In this document: piece by piece, positions 1 to 7,788 of the stretch
How the letters are laid out: each line of letters opens with the position of its first letter
Numbering within the stretch: position 1 is the first letter of the stretch
Assembly: GCA_031390175.1 (NCBI GenBank)
Contig: JANMTF010000195.1
Span: forward strand, 13,273-77,272
DNA: 64,000 bases
DNA from: JAAFIP01 sp031390175
GTDB lineage: Bacteria > Pseudomonadota > Gammaproteobacteria > Burkholderiales > Burkholderiaceae_C
Direction of reading: 5' to 3'
Notes under the pieces: generated by a model
What the model saw: the letters and a program-made list of their open reading frames with translations, nothing else
What the model was told of the DNA's origin: nothing
Databases searched by the model: none
Program-made: the position numbers and the translations under genes

Positions 1-276
1 CAGCGGCCCAGGCCAGAAGGCGGCGACCAGCTTGCGGGCAAATTCGGGCATGCTGGCGGCGAAGTAGTCGGCACTCGCAGTGTCTGCCACATGCACGATG
101 AGCGGGTGGTCTGCCGGGCGGCCTTTGGCAGCAAAAATTTGCGCCACCGCAGCGTCGTTGCCAGCGTCCGCTCCCAGACCATACACGGTCTCCGTAGGAA
201 AGGCCACCAGGCCACCAGCGGCCAATATGTCAGCGCAAGCAGCTACTGAAAGCATCGTGTTCAGGCTGTGCGTCAT
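1..276 (-). CDS. tsaC: L-threonylcarbamoyladenylate synthase (TsaC/Sua5/YrdC), C-terminal part outside window
   Basis: First 92 codons on the minus strand, running off the left edge. The protein would make threonylcarbamoyl-AMP from threonine, bicarbonate and ATP for the t6A37 tRNA modification in the cytoplasm. The N-terminus shows the YrdC signature: a GG-V-FPTETVYGLG stretch near residues 22-34, then an IF-KGRP-HPLIVHV block. Start is the ATG at 276; a second ATG lies 7 codons in. It follows purE and purK on the same strand and may be the third gene of that operon. The codons near residues 8-15 resemble half of the dispersed repeat found elsewhere in the window, so the extreme N-terminus may be repeat-derived (weak). 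Family call is firm; the split between TsaC-type and longer Sua5-type cannot be made without the C-terminus. Confidence 0.9.
   Translation of the reverse strand, partial: MTHSLNTMLSVAACADILAAGGLVAFPTETVYGLGADAGNDAAVAQIFAAKGRPADHPLIVHVADTASADYFAASMPEFARKLVAAFWPGPL
228..262. repeat. possible half copy of the dispersed AGCTGCTCCCGC repeat inside tsaC
   Basis: The bases GCAAGCAGCTACTGAA match one arm of the repeat catalogued elsewhere in this window and lie in the first codons of tsaC. Only one arm is visible, so chance or a decayed copy are both possible. Confidence 0.3.
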
Positions 277-325
277 GCTTTGTTTTCGGTTCACGCGGCG
301 TGTATTTTGATGACCCGCGCCCGGC

Positions 326-1543
326 TTACGCAAACGGCACACCCAGCAACGCAGCGGCTTGCCGGGCCACGGTGCGGGCTTGCTCGGCACTGGCAGCGGT
401 GATGTTCAGGTGCCCCATCTTGCGGCCCTTGCGGGCGTCCAGCTTGCCGTACAAATGCAAGTGGGTGCCGGGCAGGGCGAGCACAGCGGCCCAGTCGGGA
501 GCCTTGGTTTTGCCAGCGGCATCGAACCACACATCACCGAGTAAATTGAGCATGATGCTGGCCGAGTGCTGGCGCGGCTGGGGCAGGGGCAGGCCGCACA
601 GAGCGCGCACTTGCAGCTCAAACTGGCTCACATTGCAGCCGTCCATGCTCCAGTGGCCGCTGTTGTGCGGGCGCGGGGCCATCTCGTTCACGGCCAGCGG
701 GCTGCTCTCGCTAAGCTGGCCCGCGCTGTCCTTCAATATGAAAAACTCCACGCACAGCACGCCCACGTACTCCAAGGCCTCCGCTATGCATTGCGTAGCT
801 GCTTGCGCACGCGCTATGAGGGCTGGTGGCAAATTATGTTCATACACCTCGCTCACTGCCAAGATCCCGTCCACATGCACATTGCGCGCCACTGGCAGCG
901 CCACCATCTGCCCATCGGGGCCGCGCGCGACGATCACCGAGCACTCGGCAGCGAGCGCGGCAAACTGCTCCAGCACGCAGGGCACTTCTTTGAGCTGCGC
1001 CCACGCGCTGGCCAGCTCTGCGCGGCTGCTCACCTTGACTTGGCCCTTGCCGTCATAGCCCAAGGTGGCGGTTTTCAGCATGCCGGGCAGGCAGTGCTCG
1101 GGCACGGTGGCCAGGTCGCTGGCCTGCTCTATCACCCAGTAAGGCACTGGGCCCACGCCTGAGGTTTTGCCTATCTCGGCCAGCCGGGTTTTCTCCATCC
1201 TGCGGTCTTGGGCAATGGCCACGCACTCGGCGTTGGGCGCCACCGGGCGGTGCGCGCCCAGGGTCATCAGCGCGGGGGCGGGCACGTTTTCAAACTCGGT
1301 GGTGATGGCTGCGCTGCGCTGCATTAGCTGCGCCAGGCCCTGCTCGTCCAGGTAGTTGGCCGCGATGTGGTACTGGCTGACTTGGCCCGCAGGGCTGGCC
1401 GGGTCAGCGTCCAGCACCACGGTGAAGTAGCCCATGCGCTGGGCGGCCTGCACAAACATACGGCCTAGCTGGCCACCGCCCATGACCCCAAGGGTAGGCT
1501 GGCGACCATCTGCAAGTGCTGCGCCGGGAAGAATCGGTTTCAT
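326..1543 (-). CDS. purK: 5-(carboxyamino)imidazole ribonucleotide synthase
   Basis: 405-residue ATP-grasp enzyme that carboxylates AIR to N5-CAIR with ATP and bicarbonate, in cytoplasmic de novo purine synthesis. The N-terminus carries the Rossmann-like GVMGGGQLGRM motif (residues 19-29); the ATP-grasp core includes KTATLGYDGKGQ (about 157-168) and the late metal/ATP loop NEMAPRPHNSGHW near residues 285-297. The length is normal for PurK (355-400), with a short N-terminal extension. It lies downstream of purE on the same strand, separated by 167 bp that hold part of a repeat, so the pair is a classical purEK unit with an insertion in the spacer. The product feeds PurE. Confidence 0.97.
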   Translation of the reverse strand: MKPILPGAALADGRQPTLGVMGGGQLGRMFVQAAQRMGYFTVVLDADPASPAGQVSQYHIAANYLDEQGLAQLMQRSAAITTEFENVPAPALMTLGAHRPVAPNAECVAIAQDRRMEKTRLAEIGKTSGVGPVPYWVIEQASDLATVPEHCLPGMLKTATLGYDGKGQVKVSSRAELASAWAQLKEVPCVLEQFAALAAECSVIVARGPDGQMVALPVARNVHVDGILAVSEVYEHNLPPALIARAQAATQCIAEALEYVGVLCVEFFILKDSAGQLSESSPLAVNEMAPRPHNSGHWSMDGCNVSQFELQVRALCGLPLPQPRQHSASIMLNLLGDVWFDAAGKTKAPDWAAVLALPGTHLHLYGKLDARKGRKMGHLNITAASAEQARTVARQAAALLGVPFA

Positions 1544-1610
1544 GGTGTTTTATTCGAGGTGGGTGGTTTTGGGGTTGGTGGGTGGGCTGAGGGCGAAAGC
1601 GGATTTTTTT

Positions 1611-1655
1611 GAACGCAGAGGGCGCAGAAGGAATACCAAAAAAGAATACCAAAAA
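1611..1655 (+). repeat. GAACGCAGAGGGCGCAGAAGG-type intergenic repeat, copy 1
   Basis: Between purK and purE. It starts GAACGCAGAGGGCGCAGAAG and continues into A-rich sequence. A second copy in opposite orientation lies at 1729-1782 inside the 3' end of purE, so the two face each other across the purE stop. Repeats of this look (runs of CGCAGAGG) are common between genes in many environmental bacteria. Confidence 0.65.
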
Positions 1656-1710
1656 TAATTGTCTTGGAGACTGCTTTTTTTAAATCAAATAACTTTTCGT
1701 TTGTAGGTAG

Positions 1711-2328
1711 TTAACGACTCCCCATTTTGTCTTCTTTTGTCTTCTTTTGCGCCCTTTGCGTAATCTTCGCGACCTCTGCGTTCGGCTGTTCGGTATTTAA
1801 GGCTTCAGGGTGTGCCGCCTGCACCATTGGCAACACGCTGGCACGCGCAATTTCGGTCTGTTTAGCACGGAAAGCGTCCAACTTAGCCCGCAGCGCTGCA
1901 TCGTGGCTGGCCAGCATGGCAATAGCAAACAGCGCCGCATTGGCCGCCCCGGCTGCGCCGATGGCAAAGGTGGCTACGGGCACGCCTTTGGGCATTTGCA
2001 CAATGCTGTGCAGCGAGTCTACGCCCGAGAGGTGTTTGGACGCGACTGGCACGCCCAGCACGGGCACGGTGGTTTTGGCCGCCAGCATGCCCGGCAAATG
2101 CGCCGCGCCGCCTGCGCCTGCGATGATGGCTACCAGTCCGCGCCCGGCGGCGGCCTCGGCGTAGGCGAACATATCGTCGGGCATGCGGTGCGCCGAAACC
2201 ACGCGGGCCTCGTGGGGGATGCCAAAATCGGTCAAAATCTGCACCGCGTGCTGCATGGTATCCCAGTCCGAGCTGGAACCCATCAGTACACCGATGAAAA
2301 TGCGAGAATCTGTAGGCTGTTGTGTCAT
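1711..2328 (-). CDS. purE: N5-carboxyaminoimidazole ribonucleotide mutase
   Basis: 205 residues. Class I PurE moves the carboxylate of N5-CAIR to give CAIR in purine synthesis; it usually forms a cytoplasmic octamer. The N-terminus has the GSSSDWDTM motif (residues 18-26) and the SAHRMPD motif (45-51), followed by the GAGGAAHLPGM loop (about 71-81), all diagnostic. Typical class I enzymes are 160-170 residues; here the last ~35 are extra, Lys/Gln/Thr-rich and encoded by an intergenic-type repeat. The ATG at 2328 is 54 bp from the start of the divergent thioredoxin-like gene. purK and tsaC follow on the same strand. Catalytic core intact; the tail is probably unstructured. Confidence 0.96.
   Translation of the reverse strand: MTQQPTDSRIFIGVLMGSSSDWDTMQHAVQILTDFGIPHEARVVSAHRMPDDMFAYAEAAAGRGLVAIIAGAGGAAHLPGMLAAKTTVPVLGVPVASKHLSGVDSLHSIVQMPKGVPVATFAIGAAGAANAALFAIAMLASHDAALRAKLDAFRAKQTEIARASVLPMVQAAHPEALNTEQPNAEVAKITQRAQKKTKEDKMGSR
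1729..1782 (-). repeat. GAACGCAGAGGTCGCGAAG-type repeat, copy 2, read as the purE C-terminus
   Basis: Minus-strand copy beginning GAACGCAGAGGTCGCGAAGA. It is translated as the last ~20 residues of PurE (NAEVAKITQRAQKK onward) and so extends that protein well beyond the family's usual end. Confidence 0.65.
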
Positions 2329-2382
2329 AGCTTGGATTCTACGTTTTCGTCCGCCCGTATTACCGCCTTACTAAAAACCACC

Positions 2383-3276
2383 ATGATCGAAGCCACCGTC
2401 CAAAATTTTGAAGCCGAGGTGATCCAAGCCTCCATGACCGTCCCCGTGCTGGTGGACTTTTGGGCCCCGTGGTGCGCGCCCTGCAAGTCCCTCGGCCCGA
2501 TTTTGGAGAAGCTGGAACTGGCGTACGCCGGGCGCTTTAAGCTGGTGAAGATCGACTCGGACCAAGAGCAGCAAATCTCCCAAGCCTTTGGCATTCGCAG
2601 CATCCCCACGTGTGTGCTGCTCATCAACGGCCAGCCCGCCGACGGCTTTACCGGTGCGCTACCTGAGAGCAAAGTGCGCGAGTTTTTAGACAAGCATGTA
2701 CCCCCTGCGCTGGAAGAACCCGAGCTGCTAGAAGAAGAGCCCCTGGTGCCCGGCAGCCTAGAAGCCATCGCCGTGCTGCGCGAAGCCGTGGCTCTGGCCC
2801 CCGACAACGACGAAGCCCGCTTTGACTTGCTGCGCAGCCTGCTGCAAGCCGGCCTGGACGACGATGCCAAAGTAGCCCTGGCCCCGGTCATGCCAAAAAT
2901 CAGCACGAACCGCAAGTTCGATGCCGCGCAGCGCATCTTGAACGCGATGGATTTCGCAGCGGGCCACGCAGACTACACAGCCGCCACAGCCGAGTGCGCA
3001 GCCAAAATCGCCACCAACAAGCGCGATTTTGAGGCCCGCTTTGCCCTGGCCCAGCTGCACATAGGCCAACGCCAGTGGACCCTGGCGATGGACGAGCTGC
3101 TGGAGATTTTGATGCGCGACAAAACCTGGGCCGAAGAAAAAGCGCGCAAAACCTACGTCGCTATTTTAGAAATCATCGAGCCGCCCAAGGTCAAAGTAGC
3201 CGACGGCCAAATCCCGCCGCAAGACCCCACGGTAGCCACCTACCGCAGACGGCTCAGCTCGGTGGTGCTGAGTTGA
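2383..3276 (+). CDS. cnoX: thioredoxin-TPR co-chaperone, CnoX/YbbN type
   Basis: 297 residues from the ATG at 2383. A thioredoxin domain fills residues 1-110 with an intact WCAPC active site (Cys31, Cys34) and a cis-Pro segment IRSIPT; the remaining ~180 residues form helical TPR-like repeats rich in Ala, Leu and Glu. This is the architecture of CnoX, a holdase that protects proteins during hypochlorite stress and hands them to GroEL. E. coli YbbN lacks the CXXC pair, so this version may also have redox activity; that is inference. The reading frame is open far upstream into the purE region, but the thioredoxin N-terminus fixes the start. It stands alone, divergent from purE. Confidence 0.9.
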   Translation: MIEATVQNFEAEVIQASMTVPVLVDFWAPWCAPCKSLGPILEKLELAYAGRFKLVKIDSDQEQQISQAFGIRSIPTCVLLINGQPADGFTGALPESKVREFLDKHVPPALEEPELLEEEPLVPGSLEAIAVLREAVALAPDNDEARFDLLRSLLQAGLDDDAKVALAPVMPKISTNRKFDAAQRILNAMDFAAGHADYTAATAECAAKIATNKRDFEARFALAQLHIGQRQWTLAMDELLEILMRDKTWAEEKARKTYVAILEIIEPPKVKVADGQIPPQDPTVATYRRRLSSVVLS

Positions 3277-3351
3277 GCTGAACAAATTTGTGGTCACGAA
3301 TTTGGGTTGCGGCTAGCAGTGTCCTAGATCTGGAGTCACTCCCCGCAATAA

Positions 3352-3400
3352 GGCTGCAGACCAATAGAATGATGCGGGAGAAGCTCCTGTATATGTAGCG
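3352..3400 (-). repeat. dispersed AGCTGCTCCCGC repeat (CACATACAGTAG subtype)
   Basis: Minus-oriented copy: GGCTGCAG, then CCAATAGAATGATGCGGGAG, then ATATGTAGCG. It is closest to the right ends of the large foldback elements at 7.7 and 8.8 kb. Confidence 0.75.
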
Positions 3401-3634
3401 TCTTGCAGGGAGCCTGCGGGTGCGCGCAGGGGCCTCCAGGGGCATACGAGCCCATTCGAGGGCATCCAAGCGCATCCAAACGGCCAAGACCACGCCTGCG
3501 CTGCCCAGTGGCGCGTTCGAGCGGTGCTCATCCATTGGCCAGCAGGCGCGGCCAGCGATCCGGGTCGACTACACAGGGCTGGGGACGGCTCCACCCAGCC
3601 ATGCGGCCTGCCGCCTTCAGCGACGTGTGGCGTG

Positions 3635-3654
3635 CTAGTCCATTTGTGCAATGT
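3635..3654 (+). promoter_or_regulatory. upstream motif CTAGTCCATTTGTGCAATGT, copy 1
   Basis: 20 bp element ending 59 nt before the ATG at 3714. A near-identical element (two mismatches) ends 63 nt before the collagen-like lipoprotein ATG at 4777. Same strand and near-equal spacing suggest a promoter or activator site common to both transcripts. No regulator is identified. Confidence 0.5.
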
Positions 3655-3713
3655 ACTAATCGAACTAGGGAGATTAGATTCCACTTCCATACACATAAAA
3701 AGCAAAAACAATC

Positions 3714-4034
3714 ATGTCGTCCATGCCCACCTTTGATCATCTGCACAGCGCCATTGGGCAAGACTGGCATATCCATGACGGTGCGCTGCATGTGGAGCAG
3801 GTCAAGATTGCCCAGGTGCAGGCAAGCAGGGCCATGAGCGCGCAGCACACGGCTTTTCACCTGACCGTAGAGATGCCTGTGGGCACTTATGGCGAGCAAG
3901 GCATTTACTCCCTGGTGGCCCCCGACGGCCAGGCCTGGTCTATTTTTATGAGCCCCGGCGCACCCTCGGCCGCTGGCCAGGCCCGCTTGCAGGCCTCTTT
4001 CAGTTACCCCAAAGCGTTGGCCACCGCTGCATAG
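3714..4034 (+). CDS. small DUF6916-like protein
   Basis: 106 residues, no signal peptide and no membrane segment. The pattern (F--HLTVEMP, GTYGEQGIYSLVAPDG, then IFMSPGAP and a final F-YPK) resembles DUF6916, a small beta-rich family often found beside tail-collar proteins; this is from memory of the family, not from a search. Function unknown. The tail-collar gene starts 51 bp downstream on the same strand, so the two are probably co-transcribed. The start is ATG; the bases just before it are A-rich without a strong ribosome site. It may be a partner or cap of the tail-collar protein. Confidence 0.6.
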   Translation: MSSMPTFDHLHSAIGQDWHIHDGALHVEQVKIAQVQASRAMSAQHTAFHLTVEMPVGTYGEQGIYSLVAPDGQAWSIFMSPGAPSAAGQARLQASFSYPKALATAA

Positions 4035-4085
4035 CCAAAGTGGTTAGTTCAGTCTCTTTTTAACTTTTTATAAAGGAAAAATCTC

Positions 4086-4649
4086 ATGGATCCGTTTCTT
4101 GGCGAAATCAAAATGGTCGGCTTTAACTTTGCGCCCAAAGGCTATGCCTTGTGCAACGGCGCGATCATGTCGATTCAACAAAACTCCGCGTTGTTCGCCC
4201 TGCTAGGCACCACATTCGGTGGTGACGGCATCAACACCTTCGGGCTGCCTGACTACCGCGGCCGTGGCCCTGTCGGCATGGGACAAGGGCAAGGCTTGTC
4301 TGCGCCCATCCTGCAAGGCGAGCGGGCCGGTTTTGAAAGCGTCACGCTGACGCAGGGCAACTTGCCGACCCACACCCATGCAGCAACCACAGCGGGCTTG
4401 TCTGCCAGCCCGGCAGCTACTACGGCGGGCGGCGGCCCTTCGCCCACTGGTGCAATTTTTGCCAGCCCCGCTGCGGGCGATTCTTTTGCATTGCCTGCCG
4501 CCGGCGATGTCACCATGGCCGCCATACCCGTCACGGGCACGGTCACCATCCTCCCCGCCGGTTCCAGCCAGCCAGTAGGCGTGCGCAACCCCTACCTGGG
4601 CACCAACTTTGTGATCGCGACAGAAGGCGTTTACCCGTCGCGCAACTAA
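4086..4649 (+). CDS. phage tail-collar domain protein (microcystin-dependent-protein type)
   Basis: 187 residues. The opening FLGEIKMVGFNFAPKGYALC and the following NGAIMSIQQN-ALFALLGTTFGGDG-TFGLPDYRGRGP block are the tail-collar (MdpB) signature; a Thr/Ala/Gly-rich middle (about 95-150) leads to a C-terminus of -PVGVRNPYLGTNFVIATEGVYPSRN type. Such proteins resemble the collar/fibre parts of phage tails but are usually encoded in chromosomes without phage genes; their role (surface fibre, adhesion) is largely unknown. A clear ribosome site (AAGGA) precedes the ATG. It lies between a DUF6916-like gene and a collagen-like lipoprotein. Confidence 0.88.
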   Translation: MDPFLGEIKMVGFNFAPKGYALCNGAIMSIQQNSALFALLGTTFGGDGINTFGLPDYRGRGPVGMGQGQGLSAPILQGERAGFESVTLTQGNLPTHTHAATTAGLSASPAATTAGGGPSPTGAIFASPAAGDSFALPAAGDVTMAAIPVTGTVTILPAGSSQPVGVRNPYLGTNFVIATEGVYPSRN

Positions 4650-4693
4650 GCAATTTCTGCGCCGCCAGCCTGGACGGGTGGCGGTGTTGTCCA

Positions 4694-4713
4694 CTAGTCC
4701 ATTTGGGTAATGT
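4694..4713 (+). promoter_or_regulatory. upstream motif CTAGTCCATTTGGGTAATGT, copy 2
   Basis: 18 of 20 bases match the element at 3635-3654. It ends 63 nt before the ATG of the collagen-like lipoprotein, implying that this gene has its own promoter with the same control as the upstream pair. Confidence 0.5.
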
Positions 4714-4776
4714 GCAAATGATTACAAAACATCCACACTTGTGATATCCAGCCACTCATTTTTGAAAGGTCACGCC

Positions 4777-7053
4777 ATGAAAAACCCTGCACGCGTCTCC
4801 AATTTATTCGCCATTTTGATGGCATCGGCACTGGGCCTGAGCGCCTGCGGCGGGGGCAGCAGTGACGCAGTCACACTGTCCACCGTAGCGGCTAACCTGG
4901 GTGTCCCTTTGCTGGGCGGCACGGTGACACCGACCGCCAGTTCCGGTAAGGACGGCGACTATTACCTCGACACGGTCGCTGGCAGACTCTATGGCCCGAA
5001 GGTGGACGGCGCCTGGCCAGCCAGCAGTTTATTGCTGCTGGGCCAGCCAGGGCCGGTGGGGGCGCCGGGCAGCACGCTGCTCAGCGGCACCACCAACCCC
5101 ATCGCAACCCAAGGCAATAACGGCGACTTCTACCTCAATACCACTGCCCACACTGTGTTTGGCCCCAAAGCAGCAGGAGCATGGCCGGCCACGGGAGTGT
5201 CTATCGTAGGCCCGATCGGCGCGACCGGGTTAACTGGTGCAACAGGCGCGACTGGTGCGACGGGGCTAGCTGGTGCTACGGGTGCTACCGGCGGTACTGG
5301 CGCTACGGGCGCTACCGGCGCGACCGGGCTAGCTGGTGCTACGGGTGCTACGGGTGCTGCCGGTGCCACAGGCGCTACCGGCCTAACCGGCGCAACTGGT
5401 ACTACCGGCCTCACAGGTGCCACAGGTGCCACAGGTGCCACAGGCGCTACCGGTGCCATCGGCCTGACGGGTGCTACGGGCGCGACTGGTGCTGGCGCTA
5501 CGGGTGCTACGGGTGCTACCGGCGCGACGGGACTAGCCGGCGCCACAGGCGCTACCGGCCTGACCGGCGCAACTGGCGCCACCGGCCCCACAGGTGCTAC
5601 GGGTGCCATAGGCTTGACTGGTGCCACGGGCCCGATTGGCTTGACAGGCGCAAACGGCGCCACTGGCGCGGCGGGTGCCAGCTTGCTGAGCAACGCGGGC
5701 ACGCTGAGCAACGCCATTGGCGGCCCTGGTGATTTCTACATTGACACCAGCAACCACACTTTGGTGGGTCCAAAGAGTGCAGCGAATGTGTGGCCAACCC
5801 TGGGTGTTTCGTTGGTTGGCCCCACGGGCCCCACGGGCCCCACGGGTCTCACGGGTCTCACGGGCAACACGGGTGCGACGGGCAACACGGGTGCGACCGG
5901 TGCCCAAGGCACCAGCGTGTTGAGCGGTGCGGGCGCACCGGCCAATGCCGTTGGCAACGACGGCGACCTGTATTTCAACACCACCACCAGCACGCTGCTG
6001 GGGCCCAAGGCAGCGGGCGCATGGCCGCCAACCGGCACCTCACTGGTGGGTGCCACAGGTGCGCAGGGCCCGCAGGGCATTCAAGGTATACCAGGTATTC
6101 AGGGGGCCACCGGGGCGGCTGGCCAGAGCATTATCAGTGGTGGCACTAACCCCGCTGACGGTACCGGTAACGTGGGTGATTTTTACATCAACACCACGAC
6201 CAGCACCCTGTTTGGCCCCAAAGCGGCAGGCGGCTGGCCTGCTGGCGTGTCACTGGTGGGGGCCACCGGAGCAGCTGGTACCAATGGCACCAACGGCAAC
6301 ACGGTGCTCAACGGCCCCACCAACCCGACCTCCGCACAGGGCGTGAACGGTGACTTCTACATCAACACCGCCACACAAACCTTGTTTGGGCCTAAAGCCG
6401 CAGGCGCATGGCTCGCAGGAGTGTCTCTGGTGGGATCTCAGGGTATTCAAGGTGTTCAAGGCACTACAGGACCACAAGGGCTTCAAGGCACTCAAGGCAG
6501 TACAGGACCTCAAGGCATTCAAGGCCCCGCTGGCCCCGCTGGCCTGGCTGCCCTCAGCGGTACCGTGGCTGACGCAAACGGTGTCACCTTGGGTGCTATT
6601 GGGGGGCCGATCAGCGGCGCACAGCTTCATGTCATCACGTACACATCCACAGGGTATGTCGCTTATATTGGATTAGATGGGCAAATTGACAATTCCGTAG
6701 CCACTTTTTGGAGTGGCGCTGGCTGCACAGGTTCAGGAGCTATCGGGGGCAGTGCTGTCGCTGGCGTAGTCAGATTCACCAAGGAGTTGTATTACAACAG
6801 CGCCACCGCTGCAAAAACTTATACCTTGGCTAACGGGAATGCCAACAATTTAGCTACGTCAGTGGCATTTTCGACAGTATTTGGAGTAATTGGAGGAAAC
6901 ATAGCGCCTTGGACTTTGACCGGTGGCGTATGTACGGCTAATAACCAGGCTACCAATTTCGTATTTCCGCTGGTGGCTACGACCATGGCGACGGTGGGCC
7001 TGCCTGCACTGGGTGCGGTCACGCCCATAGCCGCACCTTTGATACTAAGATAA
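4777..7053 (+). CDS. large collagen-like surface lipoprotein with six repeated modules
   Basis: 758 residues from the ATG at 4777 (ribosome site AAAGG just before). The signal peptide ends in lipobox LSAC (Cys about residue 24) followed by GGGSS, so it should be lipid-anchored. The body has about six copies of a ~45-residue module of the form G--GDFYINT----LFGPKAAG-WP--VSLVG, spaced by collagen-like Gly-X-Y tracts; the longest, about 155 residues, is mostly Gly-Ala-Thr triplets with one phase break. The last ~170 residues are non-repetitive, contain two Cys, and may be a trimerising or binding head. Bacterial collagen-like proteins form trimers and often act in adhesion or as fibres; the exact role here is unknown. 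The long Ala-Pro-Val frame on the other strand is an artefact of the repeats. Confidence 0.85.
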   Translation: MKNPARVSNLFAILMASALGLSACGGGSSDAVTLSTVAANLGVPLLGGTVTPTASSGKDGDYYLDTVAGRLYGPKVDGAWPASSLLLLGQPGPVGAPGSTLLSGTTNPIATQGNNGDFYLNTTAHTVFGPKAAGAWPATGVSIVGPIGATGLTGATGATGATGLAGATGATGGTGATGATGATGLAGATGATGAAGATGATGLTGATGTTGLTGATGATGATGATGAIGLTGATGATGAGATGATGATGATGLAGATGATGLTGATGATGPTGATGAIGLTGATGPIGLTGANGATGAAGASLLSNAGTLSNAIGGPGDFYIDTSNHTLVGPKSAANVWPTLGVSLVGPTGPTGPTGLTGLTGNTGATGNTGATGAQGTSVLSGAGAPANAVGNDGDLYFNTTTSTLLGPKAAGAWPPTGTSLVGATGAQGPQGIQGIPGIQGATGAAGQSIISGGTNPADGTGNVGDFYINTTTSTLFGPKAAGGWPAGVSLVGATGAAGTNGTNGNTVLNGPTNPTSAQGVNGDFYINTATQTLFGPKAAGAWLAGVSLVGSQGIQGVQGTTGPQGLQGTQGSTGPQGIQGPAGPAGLAALSGTVADANGVTLGAIGGPISGAQLHVITYTSTGYVAYIGLDGQIDNSVATFWSGAGCTGSGAIGGSAVAGVVRFTKELYYNSATAAKTYTLANGNANNLATSVAFSTVFGVIGGNIAPWTLTGGVCTANNQATNFVFPLVATTMATVGLPALGAVTPIAAPLILR
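5209..5682 (+). repeat. Gly-X-Thr collagen-like coding repeat
   Basis: In-frame 9 bp-type repeats (GGTGCTACG / GGCGCTACC / GGTGCCACA variants) encoding Gly-Ala-Thr, with scattered Gly-Leu-Thr, Gly-Leu-Ala and Gly-Ala-Ile. Synonymous codons vary strongly between units, so the tract is old or selected against exact slippage. One unit lost a residue (GATGAGAT in the protein), shifting the triplet phase once. Confidence 0.8.
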
Positions 7054-7351
7054 ATGGATAAATGGGGGCAGATTACATTTAATTTTCTGGCCTTCATTGA
7101 TGCCCTGGTCACTCTTTATGCCATAGCCGCCTTATTCCACAGCCGCCTGGGCATGTTTTCAGATCGCTGCAGCACCATCAGCGTTTACTGCTGTTACTGA
7201 CAATAACTTCTCGCCATTCCCCCCGAGCTGGTCGTCAGGTTCGTGAAGGCTTGCGCCTTCGGGCAAGCTCAGGACAGGCCATGCTCGGCCCGAACGGAGT
7301 CGCATGCGCTTAAACACGCTCGAACGGCGTGAATAGACTTGGGAGCACCTG
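7054..7351. other. non-coding stretch 3' of the collagen-like gene
   Basis: No gene seen. It includes GGGGGCAGATTACATTTAAT just after the stop, a sequence of the kind seen next to REP-type elements, and at 7258-7282 an inverted copy of the CTGTCCTGAGCTTGCCC motif that also flanks the two large repeats on their right sides. Confidence 0.5.
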
Positions 7352-7378
7352 CGCACAACTGCCTACCCAACTCAGAAC

Positions 7379-7425
7379 GCTACACATACAGTAGCTGCTC
7401 CCGCATCATTCCAAAGGGCTGCAGC
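7379..7425 (+). repeat. dispersed AGCTGCTCCCGC repeat, left end of foldback A
   Basis: CGCTACACATACAGTAGCTG, then CTCCCGCATCATTCC, then GGGCTGCAGC. Forms an inverted pair with 7741-7788. Confidence 0.75.
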
Positions 7426-7740
7426 TCTATTGCTATTCTAAAAAGAGCCTCCAACCCGGCATTTTCAGGCTTTTTACTGTCCCGCAGGCCATTTGCATCG
7501 GCTGGGAGGGCGTTAAGTTATGCGAATTTGCTAACTACGCATAATGGCGCAAGAAAAAACGCAAAAAAAGTGCCAATTTTTCGTTAAATAATGCACGAAT
7601 AAAACCAAAAATTAGGCAAAATTTGTTGCGGTACATAAATTCGCATAATTTAAGGACTTTTCAAAACCTGCAAAACCCGCACCAAGCCAGAAAACGCTTC
7701 CCAATTGCCCGTTTGGAGCCCTTTTTAAGATACTAATATG

Positions 7741-7788
7741 GCTGCAGCCCAATAGAATGATGCGGGAGCAGCTACTGTATGTGTAGCG
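7741..7788 (-). repeat. dispersed AGCTGCTCCCGC repeat, right end of foldback A
   Basis: GCTGCAGCCCAATAGAATGA, then TGCGGGAGCAGCTACTG, then TATGTGTAGCG; the near-perfect reverse complement of 7379-7425. Confidence 0.75.

Larger units (their letters stand above)
3277..3713. other. 437 bp non-coding stretch
   Basis: No credible gene seen; the open frames are short and compositionally odd. It holds one copy of the dispersed repeat (3352-3400), GC-rich sequence with repeated GGGGC motifs (about 3419-3470), and, 59 nt before the next gene, the CTAGTCCATTTGTGCAATGT motif shared with the collagen-like gene. Confidence 0.6.

Noticed and set aside
800..845. purK segment CGTAGCTGCTTGCGCACGCG resembling the dispersed repeat
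   Set aside because: The encoded PALIARAQAATQCIAEALEY is normal PurK sequence, so the similarity is chance.
1810..2382. N-terminal extension of the thioredoxin-TPR gene back to 1810
   Set aside because: That part is antisense to purE and shows no thioredoxin-family sequence; the ATG at 2383 matches the family.
5130..5717. Long minus-strand frame of Ala-Pro-Val repeats under the collagen-like gene
   Set aside because: It is the complement of the Gly-X-Thr codons; no start context, and the plus-strand lipoprotein explains it.
4086..7053. Prophage tail region
   Set aside because: No capsid, portal, terminase, lysis or integrase gene nearby; a tail-collar gene alone does not indicate a phage.
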